DNA of 33,831 nt from an uncultured Chloroflexota bacterium (GCA_903928275.1 CAIYQJ010000206.1:1-33831), one strand, 5' to 3'. Counted from the stretch's first letter, positions 7,454 through 17,041 are shown. Made by a program: numbers and translations. Notes: generated by a model not told the origin, from the letters alone.

Positions 7454-9696
7454 GCGCGACGATCATCGGGACGTCGCCGAACCGGGTCGGCGGCATCGGC
7501 CGGGTCACCGGCAGCCAGCAGTACGTCGCGGACCTCCGGCTGGCCGACGTCCTCGAGGCGCGGCTCGTCACCCTCGACTGCGCGCGGGCCCGGATCATCT
7601 CCATCGACGCGAGCGCCGCACTCGCGCTCCCGGGCGTCCGGCTCGTCATGACCGCCGCCGACCTGCCCCAGCCGGTGCCGCGCTTCGGGCCGCAGCTCGA
7701 GGACCGCCCCGTCATCGCCGTCGGCGAGACGAAGTACCACGGCGACCCCGTGGCGATCGTCGCTGCCGAGACGAAGGACGCGGCGGACGCGGCGGCCGCG
7801 CTCGTCCGCGTCGAGTACGAGGAGCTGCCCGCGGTCTTCACGCTCGCGGCGGCGCTCGATCCCGCCGCGCCGCTCGTGCAGGACCCGGCGCTCCGGCCCG
7901 GCGACCGGCTCGCATCGACCAACGTGCTGCGCGAGCACCCCATCGGCTGGGGCGACGTGGATGCCGCGGTGGCGGACGTCGTCGTCGAGCACACGTACAC
8001 CTTCCCGATGGTGACCCACTTCGCGATCGAGCCGCACGCGTACATCGCGGCGCCGGACGGCGACGGCATCGCCGTGTGGAGCACGATCCAGCATCCGAAC
8101 TGGCTCCAGAAGGTGATCGCGAAGGTCCTGGGCATGCCGCTCGCGAAGGTGCGGGTCTTCGCCCCGGATCCCGGCGGCGGCTTCGGCGGCAAGCAGCACG
8201 CCAAGTACGAGCCCCTCGTCGCGCTCGCCGCGATACGGGCCGGTCGCCCGGTGCGCCTCGTCCTCAGTCTCGAAGAGACCTTCCAGGCGGTCCGCCGGGC
8301 ATCGTGCGAGGTCCGGGTCCGGACCGGCGTGAACCGTGACGGCGCCCTCGTCTTCGAGGACATCGCGGCCGACTACCTCATCGGCGCCTACGCGGACATC
8401 GCGGACCGGGTGGTGGGCAAGGGCAGCTACCCGGCCGCCGGGCCGTACACGGTGCCCAACGTCCGGATCCTCGCCCGGAGCGTGCTCTCGCACACGGTGC
8501 CGTCGACCGCGTTCCGCGGCTTCGGCAACCCGCAGGTCAACTGGGCGGTGGAGTCCAACCTCGACGAGGCCGCGCTGGCGATCGGGATGGACCGCCTCGA
8601 GATCCGCCTGCGGAACATCGCGCACAGGGGCGACGCCTTCATCCCGTTCGACACGCCGGCTGACGGCGAATGGTCGCAGACCGTGACGCGCGCGGCCGAG
8701 CTGATCGGCTGGGGTTCGCCGCTGCCGCCGGGCCGCGGCCGCGGGATCGCGCTGGGCATCAAGTCGGGTCCCACAACGGGCCTCTCGTACTCCACGGTCC
8801 GCCTGCTCGGCGACGGGAGCGTCATCGTGTTCGCGGGGACGTCCGACATGGGCCAGGGAGCCCGCACCGTCTTCGCGCAGATCGCCGCGCAGGAGCTGGG
8901 CGCGCCCCTCGACTGGGTCACCGTCGTCATGGGCGACACGGCGATCGTGCCCTACGACCAGCAGACGTCGGCGAGCCGCTCCACGGTCCTCATGGGCAAC
9001 TCGGTGCTCATGGCCTGTCGGTCGATCCAGGCGCAGCTGCGGACGATGGCCGCCCGTCTGCACGCCGTGGACGAGGCGCTGGTCGGGGTGGACCGCGGAG
9101 TCGTGCACCTGCCGGATCGCGACCTCTCCGTCATCGACGTGCTCAAGCCCGGGCTGGGCCGGCTCGGCGGAGAGCTGACCGGCAACGGCGAGGTCCGCAA
9201 GGACGCGGACCCCTCGCATCCACTGTCCGGCGCACCCGCCTTCTTCGAGTTCAACTGCACCGCGATCGAGGCCGAGGTGGACCGCGAGACCGGCGACGTC
9301 ACGATCGTCCGGCACGTCACAGTGTCGGACGTCGGCAGGGCGCTCAACCCGCTCCAGGTCCGCACGCAGGACGAGGGCGCCGCGATCCAGGGCCTCGGGC
9401 ACACGCTCATGGAGCACTACATCTTCGACGAGGTGGGGCGGATCCGGAACCTCGGCGCGATCGACTACCGGATCCCGACGAGCATGGACCTGCCCCTCGA
9501 CCTGGTCAGCGAGACGATCGAGAACGCCGACGGCCCGGGGCCGTACGGCTCAAAGGGCATGAGCGAGGGCGCGCTCCTGTGCGTCGCGGCGGCCGTGGGC
9601 GCTGCGGTCCGCGAAGCGATCAGGGTGCCGATCCGCGACCTTCCACTGACGCCCGAGCGCGTCTGGCGGGCCCTGCAGGAGCGGGAGACCGCGTGA
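7450..9696 (+). CDS. Molybdenum hydroxylase molybdopterin-binding large subunit (xanthine dehydrogenase/aldehyde oxidase family)
   Basis: ATG at 7450 overlaps the small-subunit stop. DPGGGFGGKQHAKYE, STAFRGFGNPQVNWAVES, GPYGSKGMSEGALL (active-site Glu loop). No CODH VAYRCSFR loop. Confidence 0.93.
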   Translation: MSATIIGTSPNRVGGIGRVTGSQQYVADLRLADVLEARLVTLDCARARIISIDASAALALPGVRLVMTAADLPQPVPRFGPQLEDRPVIAVGETKYHGDPVAIVAAETKDAADAAAALVRVEYEELPAVFTLAAALDPAAPLVQDPALRPGDRLASTNVLREHPIGWGDVDAAVADVVVEHTYTFPMVTHFAIEPHAYIAAPDGDGIAVWSTIQHPNWLQKVIAKVLGMPLAKVRVFAPDPGGGFGGKQHAKYEPLVALAAIRAGRPVRLVLSLEETFQAVRRASCEVRVRTGVNRDGALVFEDIAADYLIGAYADIADRVVGKGSYPAAGPYTVPNVRILARSVLSHTVPSTAFRGFGNPQVNWAVESNLDEAALAIGMDRLEIRLRNIAHRGDAFIPFDTPADGEWSQTVTRAAELIGWGSPLPPGRGRGIALGIKSGPTTGLSYSTVRLLGDGSVIVFAGTSDMGQGARTVFAQIAAQELGAPLDWVTVVMGDTAIVPYDQQTSASRSTVLMGNSVLMACRSIQAQLRTMAARLHAVDEALVGVDRGVVHLPDRDLSVIDVLKPGLGRLGGELTGNGEVRKDADPSHPLSGAPAFFEFNCTAIEAEVDRETGDVTIVRHVTVSDVGRALNPLQVRTQDEGAAIQGLGHTLMEHYIFDEVGRIRNLGAIDYRIPTSMDLPLDLVSETIENADGPGPYGSKGMSEGALLCVAAAVGAAVREAIRVPIRDLPLTPERVWRALQERETA

Positions 9697-9715
9697 GCCA
9701 CCTGGAGGAGGCGCG

Positions 9716-10606
9716 ATGACCATGCCGTCCGACATCGGGCCGATCGGCGGGCTGCCGCCCGAGCAGGTGGTGCGAGCGGCCGGCCTCGTCCGCACCGGCC
9801 GGATGATCTCCCTGGCCGCCACGCGCTATCCCGGGATGCCGCTGTTCCCCGGCCACCCGCCGTTCCAGGTCCTCAACTACCGGACGCCGCGCGGGATCCG
9901 GGTGGCCGGCGCGCAGCCGTGGGGTCCGATCAACGACGTCTTCCTCGGCTACATGGCCGAGTACGTCATGGCGACGTCGCACTCGGGCGCGCACATGGAT
10001 GCCCTGGCGCACATGACGATCGGCGAGGACATGCACTGGTACGGCGGCGGCAACGCCGACGCGCACCTGTCGGACTTCGGGCCGCTGCACCTGGACGCCT
10101 CCACGATGCCGCCGTTCTTCACGCGGGGCGTCCTGATCGACGCTGCCGGCCACCGCGGCGTGGACTGCCTGCCGGCGGGCTCGCCGATCGACGCCGCCGA
10201 GATGGACGCGATCTGCGCGGCGCAGGGCGTGACGGTCGGGAGATGGGACGTCGTCGTCATCCGCACCGGCTATGCCGGGCTCTACCCGGACGCCGAGCGG
10301 ATGGCCGCGCACAGGACGCCGGGGCCGGACATCTCGGCCGCGCGCTGGCTCCTCGAGCGCGGCGTCGTTGCGACCGGGACCGACACCGAGACCTACGAGG
10401 TCCAACCCGCGCCGGATCCCGGTCCGGAGGGCAACCCGCAGCCCGTGCATGCCGCCCTCCTCATCGAGAACGGCGTCTACGTCATGGAGAGCCTCGACAT
10501 GGAGGAGCTCGCCCGCGAGCGCGCCTACGAGTTCCTGTTCGTGGCCCTCCCCGTGAAGATCCGCGGGGCGACCGGCTCGATGGTCGATCCCGTGGCCGTC
10601 ATCTGA
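9716..10606 (+). CDS. Cyclase-family hydrolase (kynurenine formamidase/isatin hydrolase-like)
   Basis: Metal-binding motif SHSGAHMDALAH (family HxGTHxDxxxH), GVLIDAAGHRG, TGTDTETYE. Confidence 0.82.
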   Translation: MTMPSDIGPIGGLPPEQVVRAAGLVRTGRMISLAATRYPGMPLFPGHPPFQVLNYRTPRGIRVAGAQPWGPINDVFLGYMAEYVMATSHSGAHMDALAHMTIGEDMHWYGGGNADAHLSDFGPLHLDASTMPPFFTRGVLIDAAGHRGVDCLPAGSPIDAAEMDAICAAQGVTVGRWDVVVIRTGYAGLYPDAERMAAHRTPGPDISAARWLLERGVVATGTDTETYEVQPAPDPGPEGNPQPVHAALLIENGVYVMESLDMEELARERAYEFLFVALPVKIRGATGSMVDPVAVI

Positions 10607-10709
10607 CCGGCTGGTCACCACCGCGCCCCGACCTCCGGGACAACCAGTCGGCGCCTACCCCGCGTCGCAGGCCCCGCATCGCCATCCATCGCACGCCGAG
10701 GAAGCACAC

Positions 10710-11921
10710 ATGGCCGGTACGATCCTCATCATCGGGACGCTCGACACGAAGGCGGTCGAGTTCGCCTACATCCGCGACCTGATCGCGGCGCGCGGCCACG
10801 CCACGATCCTGCTCGATGCCGGCGTCGATGAGCCGCGGCTGACCCCGGACGTCGGCGCCGCTCGGGTCGCGACGGCGGGCGGGAGCTCGATCGAGGCGCT
10901 CCGCGCGGCCCACGACCGCGCCACCGCCCTCGAGGTCATGTGCGCGGGCGTCCGCGTCGTGGCCATCGAGCTGCTCGCCGAGGGCAGGTTCGACGGCGTG
11001 ATCAGCCTAGGGGGCTCCGGCGGCACCGCGATCGCCACGTCCGCGATGAAGGTGCTGCCGGTCGGCATGCCGAAGGTCATGGTGTCGACCATGGCCTCGG
11101 GCGACGTCTCCGCGTACGTGGACGTGAAGGACATCACGATGATGTACTCCGTCGTCGACGTCGCCGGGCTCAACCGCCTCTCCCGGCGGATCCTTGCGAA
11201 CGCGGCGGGCGCGGTGTGCGGGATGGTCGAGCAGGAGATCCCGCCGGCCGAGGACCACCCGCTCCTGGCCGCCACGATGTTCGGCGTCACGACGCCGTGC
11301 GTCACCCGCGTCCGCGAGACGCTCGAGGCGGCCGGCTACGAGGTCCTCGTCTTCCATGCTGTGGGCAGCGGCGGTCGCGCGATGGAGGCCCTCATCGCCG
11401 ACGGCTTCATCGCCGGCGTCGCGGACGTCACGACGACGGAGTGGTGCGACGAGCTCATCGGGGGCGTCCTGTCCGCCGGGCCGGATCGCCTCGATGCGGC
11501 GGCCCGGGCGGGCATCCCGCAGGTCGTGTCGGTCGGCGCGCTCGACATGGCGAACTTCGGTGCGATCGACACGGTCCCGGTGAAGTTCGCGGACCGCGAG
11601 CTCTACAGGCACAACCCCCAGGTCACCCTGATGCGCACGACACCCGCGGAGAACGCCGAGCTCGGGCGCATCGTCGCGACGAAGCTCAACGCCTCGACCG
11701 GCCCCACCGTGCTCTTCCTGCCGCTGCGGGGCGTGAGCATGATCGACGCCGAAGGGATGCCGTTCTGGTCGCCCGAAGCGGACGCCGCCCTGTTCGACGC
11801 CATCCGGACGACCGTCGATCCGGCCAGGGTCGAGCTCGTGGAGCTCGACATGCACGTCAACGACCCGGCGTTCGCCGACGCGATGACCGATCGCCTTCTG
11901 GCGATGCTGACCGCGCGCTGA
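10710..11921 (+). CDS. Tm-1-like ATP-binding (UPF0261) protein
   Basis: [39 protein letters not shown]...[65 protein letters not shown]...[19 protein letters not shown], typical of UPF0261/Tm-1 N-terminal half. Confidence 0.9.
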   Translation: MAGTILIIGTLDTKAVEFAYIRDLIAARGHATILLDAGVDEPRLTPDVGAARVATAGGSSIEALRAAHDRATALEVMCAGVRVVAIELLAEGRFDGVISLGGSGGTAIATSAMKVLPVGMPKVMVSTMASGDVSAYVDVKDITMMYSVVDVAGLNRLSRRILANAAGAVCGMVEQEIPPAEDHPLLAATMFGVTTPCVTRVRETLEAAGYEVLVFHAVGSGGRAMEALIADGFIAGVADVTTTEWCDELIGGVLSAGPDRLDAAARAGIPQVVSVGALDMANFGAIDTVPVKFADRELYRHNPQVTLMRTTPAENAELGRIVATKLNASTGPTVLFLPLRGVSMIDAEGMPFWSPEADAALFDAIRTTVDPARVELVELDMHVNDPAFADAMTDRLLAMLTAR

Positions 11922-11956
11922 TCCACCGTCCTGTCACAGACGAAGGAGATCGAGCC

Positions 11957-12793
11957 ATGCCGTTCATCCCGCGCGCCGAGGTCACCCGGCGGCTCCGCGC
12001 CCAGATCGAGGCAGGCGTCCCGATCGTCGGTTGCGGCGCCGGCACCGGCATCTCGGCCAAGATGGCGGAGGCCGGCGGGGCCGACCTGATGATCATCTAC
12101 AACTCCGGGCGCTATCGGATGGCGGGCCGCGGCTCGCTCGCCGGGCTCCTGGCCTACGGCGACGCCAACGGGATCGTCGTCGAGATGGCCTCCGAGGTGC
12201 TGCCCGTCGTGAAGGACACGCCGGTCCTCGCCGGCATCAACGGGACCGACCCGTTCCGCCTCATGCGGGTCTTCCTCCGCCAGCTCAAGGAGATGGGGTT
12301 CGACGGGGTCCAGAACTTCCCCACCGTCGGCCTCATCGACGGCGACTTCCGGAAGAACATCGAAGCCACCGGGATGGGCTACGACAGGGAGATCGAGGCG
12401 ATCCACATCGCCTCCGAGCTCGACATGTTCTGCTCGCCGTACGTCTTCGACCCCGACCAGGCGACCGAGATGGCCAGGGCCGGTGCGGACCAGCTGGTGG
12501 CCCACGTCGGACTGACGACCGCGGGCTCCATCGGCGCAGGCGTCGCGTTCACCCTCGACCAGGCGATCGACAAGGTGATGGCGATCGCCGAGGCGGGCCG
12601 CAGGGTCCGCAAGGACATGATCGTCATCTGCCACGGCGGTCCGTTCGACGAGCCCGAACAGGTCGGCAAGGCGCTCCTGCGGATGCCCGGCGTGAACGGC
12701 TTCTTCGGCGCGTCGAGCATCGAGCGGCTCCCCACCGAGCGCGCCATCCGCGGCCAGGTCCAGGAGTTCAAGAAGCTCGCCATCGCGCGCTGA
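11957..12793 (+). CDS. Phosphoenolpyruvate-hydrolase-family TIM-barrel protein (Tm-1 C-terminal-half-like)
   Basis: [49 protein letters not shown]...[11 protein letters not shown]...[33 protein letters not shown]...[12 protein letters not shown]. Confidence 0.9.
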   Translation: MPFIPRAEVTRRLRAQIEAGVPIVGCGAGTGISAKMAEAGGADLMIIYNSGRYRMAGRGSLAGLLAYGDANGIVVEMASEVLPVVKDTPVLAGINGTDPFRLMRVFLRQLKEMGFDGVQNFPTVGLIDGDFRKNIEATGMGYDREIEAIHIASELDMFCSPYVFDPDQATEMARAGADQLVAHVGLTTAGSIGAGVAFTLDQAIDKVMAIAEAGRRVRKDMIVICHGGPFDEPEQVGKALLRMPGVNGFFGASSIERLPTERAIRGQVQEFKKLAIAR

Positions 12794-12920
12794 TGGCGGC
12801 GCGGCGGGGCGGCGTCGTTCGGGCGGCCCGAGTGTTCCGGGTCGTATCCTTCCACTTCGACGCCGTCCCGGCCGCCACCGACCGTCCCCCGCGGCCACGC
12901 CGCTGACTGACAGGACCGCC

Positions 12921-13868
12921 ATGGCCGCACTCTACGTCCCGCCGATCCAGATCCCGGACGGGTTCACGGTCTGGTCCGCAACCGACTGGCACGGGCAGCT
13001 GCGCGCTGCCGACCGGCTCCTCCATGCCGCGGGCCTGACAGACGGCGCGGACCGCTGGACGGCGCCGCCTGCGACGGCGCTCGTCGTGACCGGCGACGTG
13101 GTCGATCGGGGGCCCGACACCGTGGGGCTCGTCCGTCGGCTGGCGTCGCTTCGCGCGCAGGCGACCCTCGCCGGCGGGTGCGTGGCACTCCTGTGGGGCA
13201 ACCACGAGGCCCAGGTCCTCGGCGGTCTCGGCGGCGACGCGCGGATCTTCCGGGCGCTCATGACGTTCGGCGGCGGGGCGACGCTCCTGTCCGTCGGGAT
13301 GCGGCCCGACGAGTGGGAGGGCCGGTCGCCCGCCGCGATCGCCGCCCGGGTGGACGAGCTGGCTCCCGACCTCCTGCCCACGCTGTGGACCTTCGCGCCG
13401 TACGCGCGCTGGCGGGACGTCCTGTTCGTCCACGGGGGTCCGGTCCCCTTCTGTGAGCTCGACCGGTTCGAGCGCAGCGTCGACCGGCTGTGGATCCGCG
13501 ACGCGTTCTTCGCTTCGCCCGACCCCTTCCCGTCGGCCGCCGCGTGGACGTCGTACCGGAAGGCCGGCCTGGGCCAGGTCGTGTTCGGTCACACGCCGGT
13601 GGAGCGGCCCACGTGGAGCCACGCCGGACGCGCGCTCAACCTCGATACGTGGCGTGGCCAGCACGTCACGCTGGCGCGCCTCGGGATGGGGCAGGAGCTC
13701 CGCGAGGCGGTCTTCCTCGCGGAGCCGGCCGAGCCGCGCGCGATGGCCGATGCGCCGGTCACGTCCGAGGAGATCCGCCTGTTCGACACCGACCTCCCGG
13801 CTATCGTCGACGCATGGGTGGCCGGCGAGCGGCGATCCCCGGATGTCCCGGGACACAATGGAACATGA
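12921..13868 (+). CDS. PPP-type metallophosphoesterase (protein phosphatase/Ap4A hydrolase-like)
   Basis: ATDWHGQ, VVTGDVVDRGPDT, LLWGNHEAQVL, LFVHGGP, VVFGHTPVERPTW: PPP-family metal motifs. Confidence 0.87.
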   Translation: MAALYVPPIQIPDGFTVWSATDWHGQLRAADRLLHAAGLTDGADRWTAPPATALVVTGDVVDRGPDTVGLVRRLASLRAQATLAGGCVALLWGNHEAQVLGGLGGDARIFRALMTFGGGATLLSVGMRPDEWEGRSPAAIAARVDELAPDLLPTLWTFAPYARWRDVLFVHGGPVPFCELDRFERSVDRLWIRDAFFASPDPFPSAAAWTSYRKAGLGQVVFGHTPVERPTWSHAGRALNLDTWRGQHVTLARLGMGQELREAVFLAEPAEPRAMADAPVTSEEIRLFDTDLPAIVDAWVAGERRSPDVPGHNGT

Positions 13869-13878
13869 GGCGAGACGC

Positions 13879-14973
13879 GTGAGCACCACCGATCCGATCA
13901 GTCCCCTGCTCCGGATGACGCGCGAGACGCCCACCGGCTACTGGAACGATTCGTGCGCGGTGGACGAGCTGGCGTACGCGGTCGCGCGCGGCGCGACGGG
14001 CGCGACGTCGAACCCGAGCATCGTCCTCGATGTCATGAAGAGCGAGCGAGCCCACTGGGTCCCGCGTGTCCGCGACCTCGCGGCGGAGAACCCGACATGG
14101 ACCGAGGTGGAGCTCACCTGGGCGATCATCGAGGAGATGGCGGTCCGAGGGGCCGCCGTGCTCGAGCCGGTCTTCGTGGCGAACGGCGGGCGGCGCGGCC
14201 GCCTCTCGCTCCAGACGAACCCGGCGAACCATCGCGACCCCGCCCGGATGGTGGAGCAGGGCGTCCGCTTCGCGGGCCTCGCCCCGAACATGCAGGTGAA
14301 GTTCCCGGCGACCGCGGCGGGCATCGCCGCGATCGAGGAAGCGACCTTCCGCGGCGTGAACATCAACGCGACGGTGAGCTTCACCGTCCCCCAGGCGCTC
14401 GCCGCGGCCGAGGCGGTGGAGCGGGGCCTGGGCCGTCGCGCCGCGGCCGGCGAGGACGTCTCGTCGATGACGCCGATCGTCACGATCATGGTCGGACGGC
14501 TCGACGACTGGATGAAGGTCCTCGTCGAGCGTGATGGCCTCGCCGTCGATCCCGACGCGACGAACTGGGCGGGCATCGCGGCCTTCAAGCGCGCCTACGG
14601 GATCTTCCGCGAGCGCGGCTATCGGTCCCGGCTGCTCGCGGCCGCGTATCGCCATCGCCTCCACTGGACCGAGCTCGTCGGGGGCGAGGTCTCGATGACG
14701 CTCCCCTACGCGTGGCAGGTCCGCTTCAACGCGAGCGGCATCGCGCCGGAGCCGCGGATGGACATCCCGGTGGACCCCGCCTTCCTCGACGACCTCCTGG
14801 AGCGGATCCCGGACTTCCGCCGCGCCTACGAGCCCGCCGGGATGACGCCGGACGAATTCGAGGGCTTCGGGGCGTCGGCGCGCACCCTGCGCGCGTTCAT
14901 CAGGTCCTACCACGACCTCCAGGCCGCCATCCGCGACATCTCCCTGCCCGACCCTGACGCGCGGCCCGCCTGA
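13879..14973 (+). CDS. Transaldolase-family protein (paralogue 2)
   Basis: GTG start at 13879 with GAGG upstream (alternative ATG 13858). TGYWNDSCAVDELAYAVARGATGATSNPSIVLDV...NMQVKFPATAAGIAAIEEATFRGVNINATVSFTVPQALAAAEAVERGL...MVGRLDDW. Clearly homologous to 597..1691 over full length. Confidence 0.8.
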   Translation: MSTTDPISPLLRMTRETPTGYWNDSCAVDELAYAVARGATGATSNPSIVLDVMKSERAHWVPRVRDLAAENPTWTEVELTWAIIEEMAVRGAAVLEPVFVANGGRRGRLSLQTNPANHRDPARMVEQGVRFAGLAPNMQVKFPATAAGIAAIEEATFRGVNINATVSFTVPQALAAAEAVERGLGRRAAAGEDVSSMTPIVTIMVGRLDDWMKVLVERDGLAVDPDATNWAGIAAFKRAYGIFRERGYRSRLLAAAYRHRLHWTELVGGEVSMTLPYAWQVRFNASGIAPEPRMDIPVDPAFLDDLLERIPDFRRAYEPAGMTPDEFEGFGASARTLRAFIRSYHDLQAAIRDISLPDPDARPA

Positions 14974-15007
14974 CGCGCGGTCCGCTTCCGTGACTGGTCC
15001 GCTTCCG
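14954..15007. repeat. Nested short direct duplications across the stop codon and convergent intergenic region
   Basis: CTGACGCGCGGCCCGC (14954-14969) and CTGACGCGCGGTCCGC (14970-14985), one mismatch; then GGTCCGCTTCCG at 14979-14990 and 14996-15007. Confidence 0.7.
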
Positions 15008-15008
15008 C

Positions 15009-16166
15009 CTACCGCAGCGCCGCGCGCATCGCGAGGATGTTCGCGGCGGGGACGTTCGGCTGGATGTTGTGGACCGCGGCGAAGACGAAACCGCCGCCGG
15101 GGGCGAGGTCGCGGGCCCGCCGGCCCACCTCGGCCCGGACCTCGGACGGGCTGCCCGAGCCGAGCACGCGCTGCGTGTCGACGCCGCCTCCCCAGAAGAC
15201 GATGTCGCGCCCGAACTCGCGCTTGAGCTCCGCGGTGTCCATGCCCGCAGCCGAGACCTGGACCGGGTTGAGGATGTCCACGCCGATCTCGATGAGGTCC
15301 GGGATCAGCTCCCGCACGGCACCGCACGTGTGGAAGAACACCTTCGCGTCCGTGTGCGCGTGAAGGTAGGCGAACAGCTCGCGATGGAGGGGCTTCACGA
15401 GCTCGCGGTAGGTCGCCGGCGCGAAGAGCGTCCGGTCCTGGCCGCCGAGGTCATCGGCCTCGCCCACCACGTCCACGCTACCGTCGACGAGGGGCAGCAC
15501 CCGGGACCAGTAGGCGAGCTTCACCTCGAGGATCCGCTCCATGATCCGGCGCGCGAGGGAGGGATCTGCGGCGAGGTCCATGTACCCGTCCTCGAACCCG
15601 CGGAGCTTGAACAGCCCTTCGGTGAGGCCGCCGGAGATCGACCCGACCTGGACGGCCCGGCCCTCCTCCTCGACGTATCGGCGCGCCTCCTCGCCCATCC
15701 CGGCGAACCTCGCAGGATCGGCCGCGTCCGGCCAGGCGTACGCGTCCACCGCCGCGAGGTCGATGGTGCCGCCGAGCGGTGGCGCGAAGCTGTCGTAGTA
15801 GAGACCCGACTCGAGCGGCATCCGCCGTCCCACGCCCCACTCGTCCACGAACGTCCGGTACGCCGCGTCCTCGTGGAACACCCGGTGGTAGGTCGAGGCG
15901 CCGCGGGGTGCCACGTAGCGGACGTCGGCTCCGAGAGCATCGAGGACGTCGAGCTCCACGTCCGCGAGCTGCTGGGTGATGTCCACCACGCGCGGCTCGC
16001 GTGGCTCCAGGCCGAGCGCGTCCCGCAGGCGCGCGTATGCGCGGACGTGGATCCCGGTGACGCGGGTCCCGCCGAGGTCGAACGGGATCCGATCCGGCTC
16101 GCGATGCGAGATCGTCGCGCGGACACGATCGCGCGACGCGCGCGGGACCACGGGCACGTGCTCCAC
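15009..16166 (-). CDS. Uroporphyrinogen-decarboxylase (URO-D) family protein, likely not haem pathway
   Basis: In-frame GTG at 16166 (VEHVPVVPRASRDRVRATISHREPDRIPFDLGGTRVTGIH...). C-terminus VFFHTCGAVRELIPDLIEIGVDILNPVQVSAAGMD...DIVFWGGGVDTQRVLGSGSPSEVRAEV is typical of URO-D-family methyltransferase-like proteins. Start uncertain. Confidence 0.82.
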   Translation of the reverse strand: MEHVPVVPRASRDRVRATISHREPDRIPFDLGGTRVTGIHVRAYARLRDALGLEPREPRVVDITQQLADVELDVLDALGADVRYVAPRGASTYHRVFHEDAAYRTFVDEWGVGRRMPLESGLYYDSFAPPLGGTIDLAAVDAYAWPDAADPARFAGMGEEARRYVEEEGRAVQVGSISGGLTEGLFKLRGFEDGYMDLAADPSLARRIMERILEVKLAYWSRVLPLVDGSVDVVGEADDLGGQDRTLFAPATYRELVKPLHRELFAYLHAHTDAKVFFHTCGAVRELIPDLIEIGVDILNPVQVSAAGMDTAELKREFGRDIVFWGGGVDTQRVLGSGSPSEVRAEVGRRARDLAPGGGFVFAAVHNIQPNVPAANILAMRAALR

Positions 16167-16183
16167 GGGTGCGGCGCCGGGGG

Positions 16184-17041
16184 TCAGTAGCCGACCGAAG
16201 GCAGGTACGCGCCTTCGGGCTGCTGATAGAGGCCGATCGTCATCATGTTCGTGACGAAGAAGACGCGCAGCCCGTTGGCGAGACACCACCGGAAAAGGTC
16301 GCCGTTGGCCAGTGGGACGAGGAACCCCGGCGTCCCGTAGTCGTCCGACGCGCAGATGAGCGCCCGCAGGTCGTCGTTCGTCTCGGCGACGGAGTGCGCG
16401 AAGTAGCCGATCCTCGTCGTGTAGCCGGTGATGCGGCCCAGCCGCTCCACGACCCGCGCATCGCCGCTCTCGATCGCCTCGCGCAGCTCGCCGGACCGGC
16501 TGTGGCCGTGGACACGGGTGCACAGCGCGTCGCACACGGCCTGGTCCGCCGTCACGGCAGGCCGGACCGCATAGCCCGGCATCGCCCGGCGGATGGGCTC
16601 ACCGTGCATCGCGGCGAACGATCCCCGGACATCCATCCCGAGCCTGGCGTAGAGGCCGAGAGAGCGGTTGTGGTAGGCGATCTGCAACAGCCGGACGCCG
16701 GGGGCGCGCTGCTGGCGCGCGCGCTCGAGGACCGCCTCCATGAGCATGCGGCCCGCACGCATGTCCTGCGCCGCGGGGTCGACGCTGATGGGGCCGATCG
16801 CCGAGATCGTGCCGCGCTCGTCGAGGAAGTTGCTGCCGATGATCCGCCCGTCCGACTCGGCGACCACGGCGTGGATCCGCGGGTGGTCGATGAGCCAGCG
16901 GATCGGCTCGGACGCCGCCGCGACCGTCGGGAAGTCGTGCGGGAAGCCGTGACGATCCGCGAGCGTCGCGAACGCCTCGTAGCAGATGCGCCCGGCCTCC
17001 ACCCAGTCGCCGTGCACCGCCTCGCGCACCCTGACGTCCAT
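16184..17041 (-). CDS. GNAT-family N-acetyltransferase with C-terminal second domain
   Basis: MDVRVREAVHGDWVEAGRICYEAF...RIIGSNFLDERGTISAIGPISVDPAAQDMRAGRMLMEAVLERARQQ...ARLGMDVRGSF. 4-nt overlap with AraC stop. Confidence 0.85.
   Translation of the reverse strand: MDVRVREAVHGDWVEAGRICYEAFATLADRHGFPHDFPTVAAASEPIRWLIDHPRIHAVVAESDGRIIGSNFLDERGTISAIGPISVDPAAQDMRAGRMLMEAVLERARQQRAPGVRLLQIAYHNRSLGLYARLGMDVRGSFAAMHGEPIRRAMPGYAVRPAVTADQAVCDALCTRVHGHSRSGELREAIESGDARVVERLGRITGYTTRIGYFAHSVAETNDDLRALICASDDYGTPGFLVPLANGDLFRWCLANGLRVFFVTNMMTIGLYQQPEGAYLPSVGY

Noticed and set aside
7396-9417. 673-aa minus-strand ORF
   Set aside because: Antisense shadow of the molybdenum hydroxylase large subunit; no recognisable motifs.
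7450-9696. Large subunit as form I aerobic CO dehydrogenase (CoxL)
   Set aside because: The diagnostic VAYRCSFR active-site loop is absent; the loop reads STAFRGFGNPQ, as in general xanthine dehydrogenase/aldehyde oxidase-family proteins.
15009-16166. HemE of haem biosynthesis
   Set aside because: Sequence pattern and AraC/GNAT context fit the broader URO-D superfamily rather than HemE; no other haem genes are nearby.
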